Origin: an uncultured Syntrophobacteraceae bacterium
Lineage (GTDB): Bacteria; Desulfobacterota; Syntrophobacteria; Syntrophobacterales; Syntrophobacteraceae
DNA length: 6,585 nucleotides
NCBI GenBank assembly: GCA_937889795.1
Contig: CALBZH010000292.1
Location: forward strand, 1 to 6,585
Direction of reading: 5' to 3'
Made by a program: the position numbers and the translations under genes. The notes beneath the pieces were generated by a model. That model was not told the origin of the DNA. It did no database searches and worked only from the letters and a program-made list of their open reading frames with translations. Positions 5,683 through 6,585 of the stretch are shown piece after piece (position 1 is the stretch's first letter; every line of letters begins with the position of its first letter).

Positions 5683-5758
5683 GGTGTCGGGCTTCGGGTG
5701 TCAGGATGCGCGCTTCGGGTGCTTGCCGCCCGTCGCGCGCCACTCGATGCCAGACACC
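5683..5758. repeat. REP-like imperfect hairpin with short direct repeats after ppiB
   Basis: GGTGTC occurs at 5683-5688 and 5697-5702, and its complement GACACC at 5753-5758. Inside these, GCGCGC at 5708-5713 faces GCGCGC at 5735-5740, and CGGG 5716-5719 faces CCCG 5728-5731. The 10-mer GCTTCGGGTG is directly repeated at 5691-5700 and 5712-5721. The result is a GC-rich, imperfect stem-loop without a T tract. It looks like a palindromic intergenic repeat or an mRNA 3'-end stabiliser, not a canonical terminator. Copy number in the genome cannot be judged from here. Confidence 0.5.
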
Positions 5759-5905
5759 TGAACCGCTTAGCATTCGTAAGTCACCGATGTTGAAGCGCAA
5801 TCCCTTAGGTTGACGCCAATGAGCCTGCCCCGGGATGACGACCTGAAGATCGGGCACCTGATTCTGTGTCAGTGACTGTGGCTTGGAGTTTCCTGCAGGC
5901 GAGAG

Positions 5906-6585
5906 ATGCATCTCCGACCTCACGCGGATGCTGCCCGCAAGGCGCTCTTCTTTTTCGAATGGGGGATTGGAATCCGAATCGCCATTCTCTCGGACATTCA
6001 TGGTAACCTGGAAGCGCTTCTGGCCGTTCTTCGGGACCTCGACCGCTTGAGGGCGGACAGGATCGTTTCGCTTGGAGACAACATCGGCTACGGGCCTGAG
6101 CCAGAGGATGTCCTCCGGACGCTGGAATCCTTGGCCGTTCCGTCGGTTATGGGAAACCATGAGCTGGGGATCGTGGACCCCGGTTCTCGCAGCTGGTTCA
6201 ACAAGCCTGCCCTGCAATCCCTCACGATCACGCAGCGACTCTTATCCGATCCCTCCCTCGAAGCCATCTCACGGCTACCCGCGACCCTCGAAGCGGAGGG
6301 AGGCTTGTTGGTGCACGGATGTCCTCCGGAGTCCATCACGCGCTACATCTTCGAGGTTTCAGCCTCGGAAATGCTCGATCTGATGGACGGGCTGGAGCAG
6401 GTAACCTGCTTTGTCGGTCATTCCCACGTGCTGAGCCTGTACTGCCACGACGGAGCACACGTCGCGGAGCAACCGCTCCGGGAGGGTGTGACGGAGCTCT
6501 CACACTGCAGGCGCTGCATTGTCAATGCGGGAAGCGTCGGACAGCCGCGCGACGGGGACAACCGCGCCAAGTACCTGATCTGGGA
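5906..6585 (+). CDS. Calcineurin-like metallophosphoesterase (partial, runs off the window)
   Basis: This is a dinuclear-metal phosphoesterase related to the YfcE/MJ0936 group and the ApaH-like group. The visible 226 residues (from ATG 5906) contain every metal and catalytic motif: SDIHGN at 29-34 (D30, H32), LGDNIGYGP at 56-64 (D58), GNHE at 83-86 (N84, H85), VHGCP at 136-140 (H137), GHSH at 171-174 and NAGSVGQPRDGD at 207-218. The substrate is unknown; cyclic nucleotides, nucleotides and phosphoproteins are all possible. Homologues usually begin MRIAILSDIHGN. Here the Met position is ATC (5972), and the only in-frame ATG is 5906, which adds 22 residues. An in-frame TGA at 5873-5875 blocks anything further upstream. 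AGGCGAG just before 5906 is a modest ribosome binding site. The C-terminus lies beyond the window. Confidence 0.9.
   Translation, partial: MHLRPHADAARKALFFFEWGIGIRIAILSDIHGNLEALLAVLRDLDRLRADRIVSLGDNIGYGPEPEDVLRTLESLAVPSVMGNHELGIVDPGSRSWFNKPALQSLTITQRLLSDPSLEAISRLPATLEAEGGLLVHGCPPESITRYIFEVSASEMLDLMDGLEQVTCFVGHSHVLSLYCHDGAHVAEQPLREGVTELSHCRRCIVNAGSVGQPRDGDNRAKYLIW

Noticed and set aside
5819..5875. 18-codon ORF between ppiB and the phosphoesterase.
   Set aside because: The ribosome binding site is weak, there is no peptide signature, and nothing around it suggests a leader peptide.
5117..6217. 366-codon minus-strand ORF across ppiB, the spacer and the phosphoesterase.
   Set aside because: It is antisense to two well-supported genes and lacks any recognisable domain.

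Overview
This window is ordinary chromosomal housekeeping DNA from a Gram-negative-type bacterium that I cannot place to phylum. GC content is moderately high (roughly 55-60% by eye). Cell-wall growth genes (mreB and a D-Ala-D-Ala carboxypeptidase with a signal peptide) and a short-type LeuA fit a free-living rod-shaped bacterium that makes its own leucine. The LeuA N-terminal signature reads DGEQVPG rather than the commoner DGEQSPG, which is suggestive but not diagnostic. There are no mobile elements, CRISPR arrays, tRNAs or rRNAs.

Layout. Positions 1-429 are the leuA regulatory leader. A 33-codon peptide (101-202) carries nine leucines in eleven residues and is followed by a strong intrinsic terminator (227-265). 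Sequence just after the Leu codons can pair with both arms of that terminator. This is the layout of classical translation-coupled leucine attenuation. leuA follows (430-1944, or 325-1944 from a start with a very strong ribosome binding site). A GC-rich inverted repeat (1949-2051) separates it from a small two-helix membrane protein (2095-2340), which ends 10 bases from the convergent end of a secreted D-alanyl-D-alanine carboxypeptidase (complement 2351-3778). That enzyme carries an unusual ~180-residue Ser/Lys/Ala-rich tail.

An AT-rich divergent intergenic region (3779-4104) separates the carboxypeptidase from mreB (4105-5127). It holds a candidate promoter and a palindrome. mreB is followed 10 bases later by a cytosolic cyclophilin-type peptidyl-prolyl isomerase (5138-5656), not by the usual mreC/mreD. 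After a spacer with a REP-like hairpin comes a calcineurin-like metallophosphoesterase (from 5906) that runs off the window end.

Functionally there are two themes. One is leucine biosynthesis with its own attenuator. The other is cell shape and peptidoglycan maturation: MreB and the carboxypeptidase are divergently arranged, so they may share control from the same intergenic region. I see no new multi-gene system. The most distinctive signal is the leuA attenuator, which is short enough that routine gene callers would miss it.
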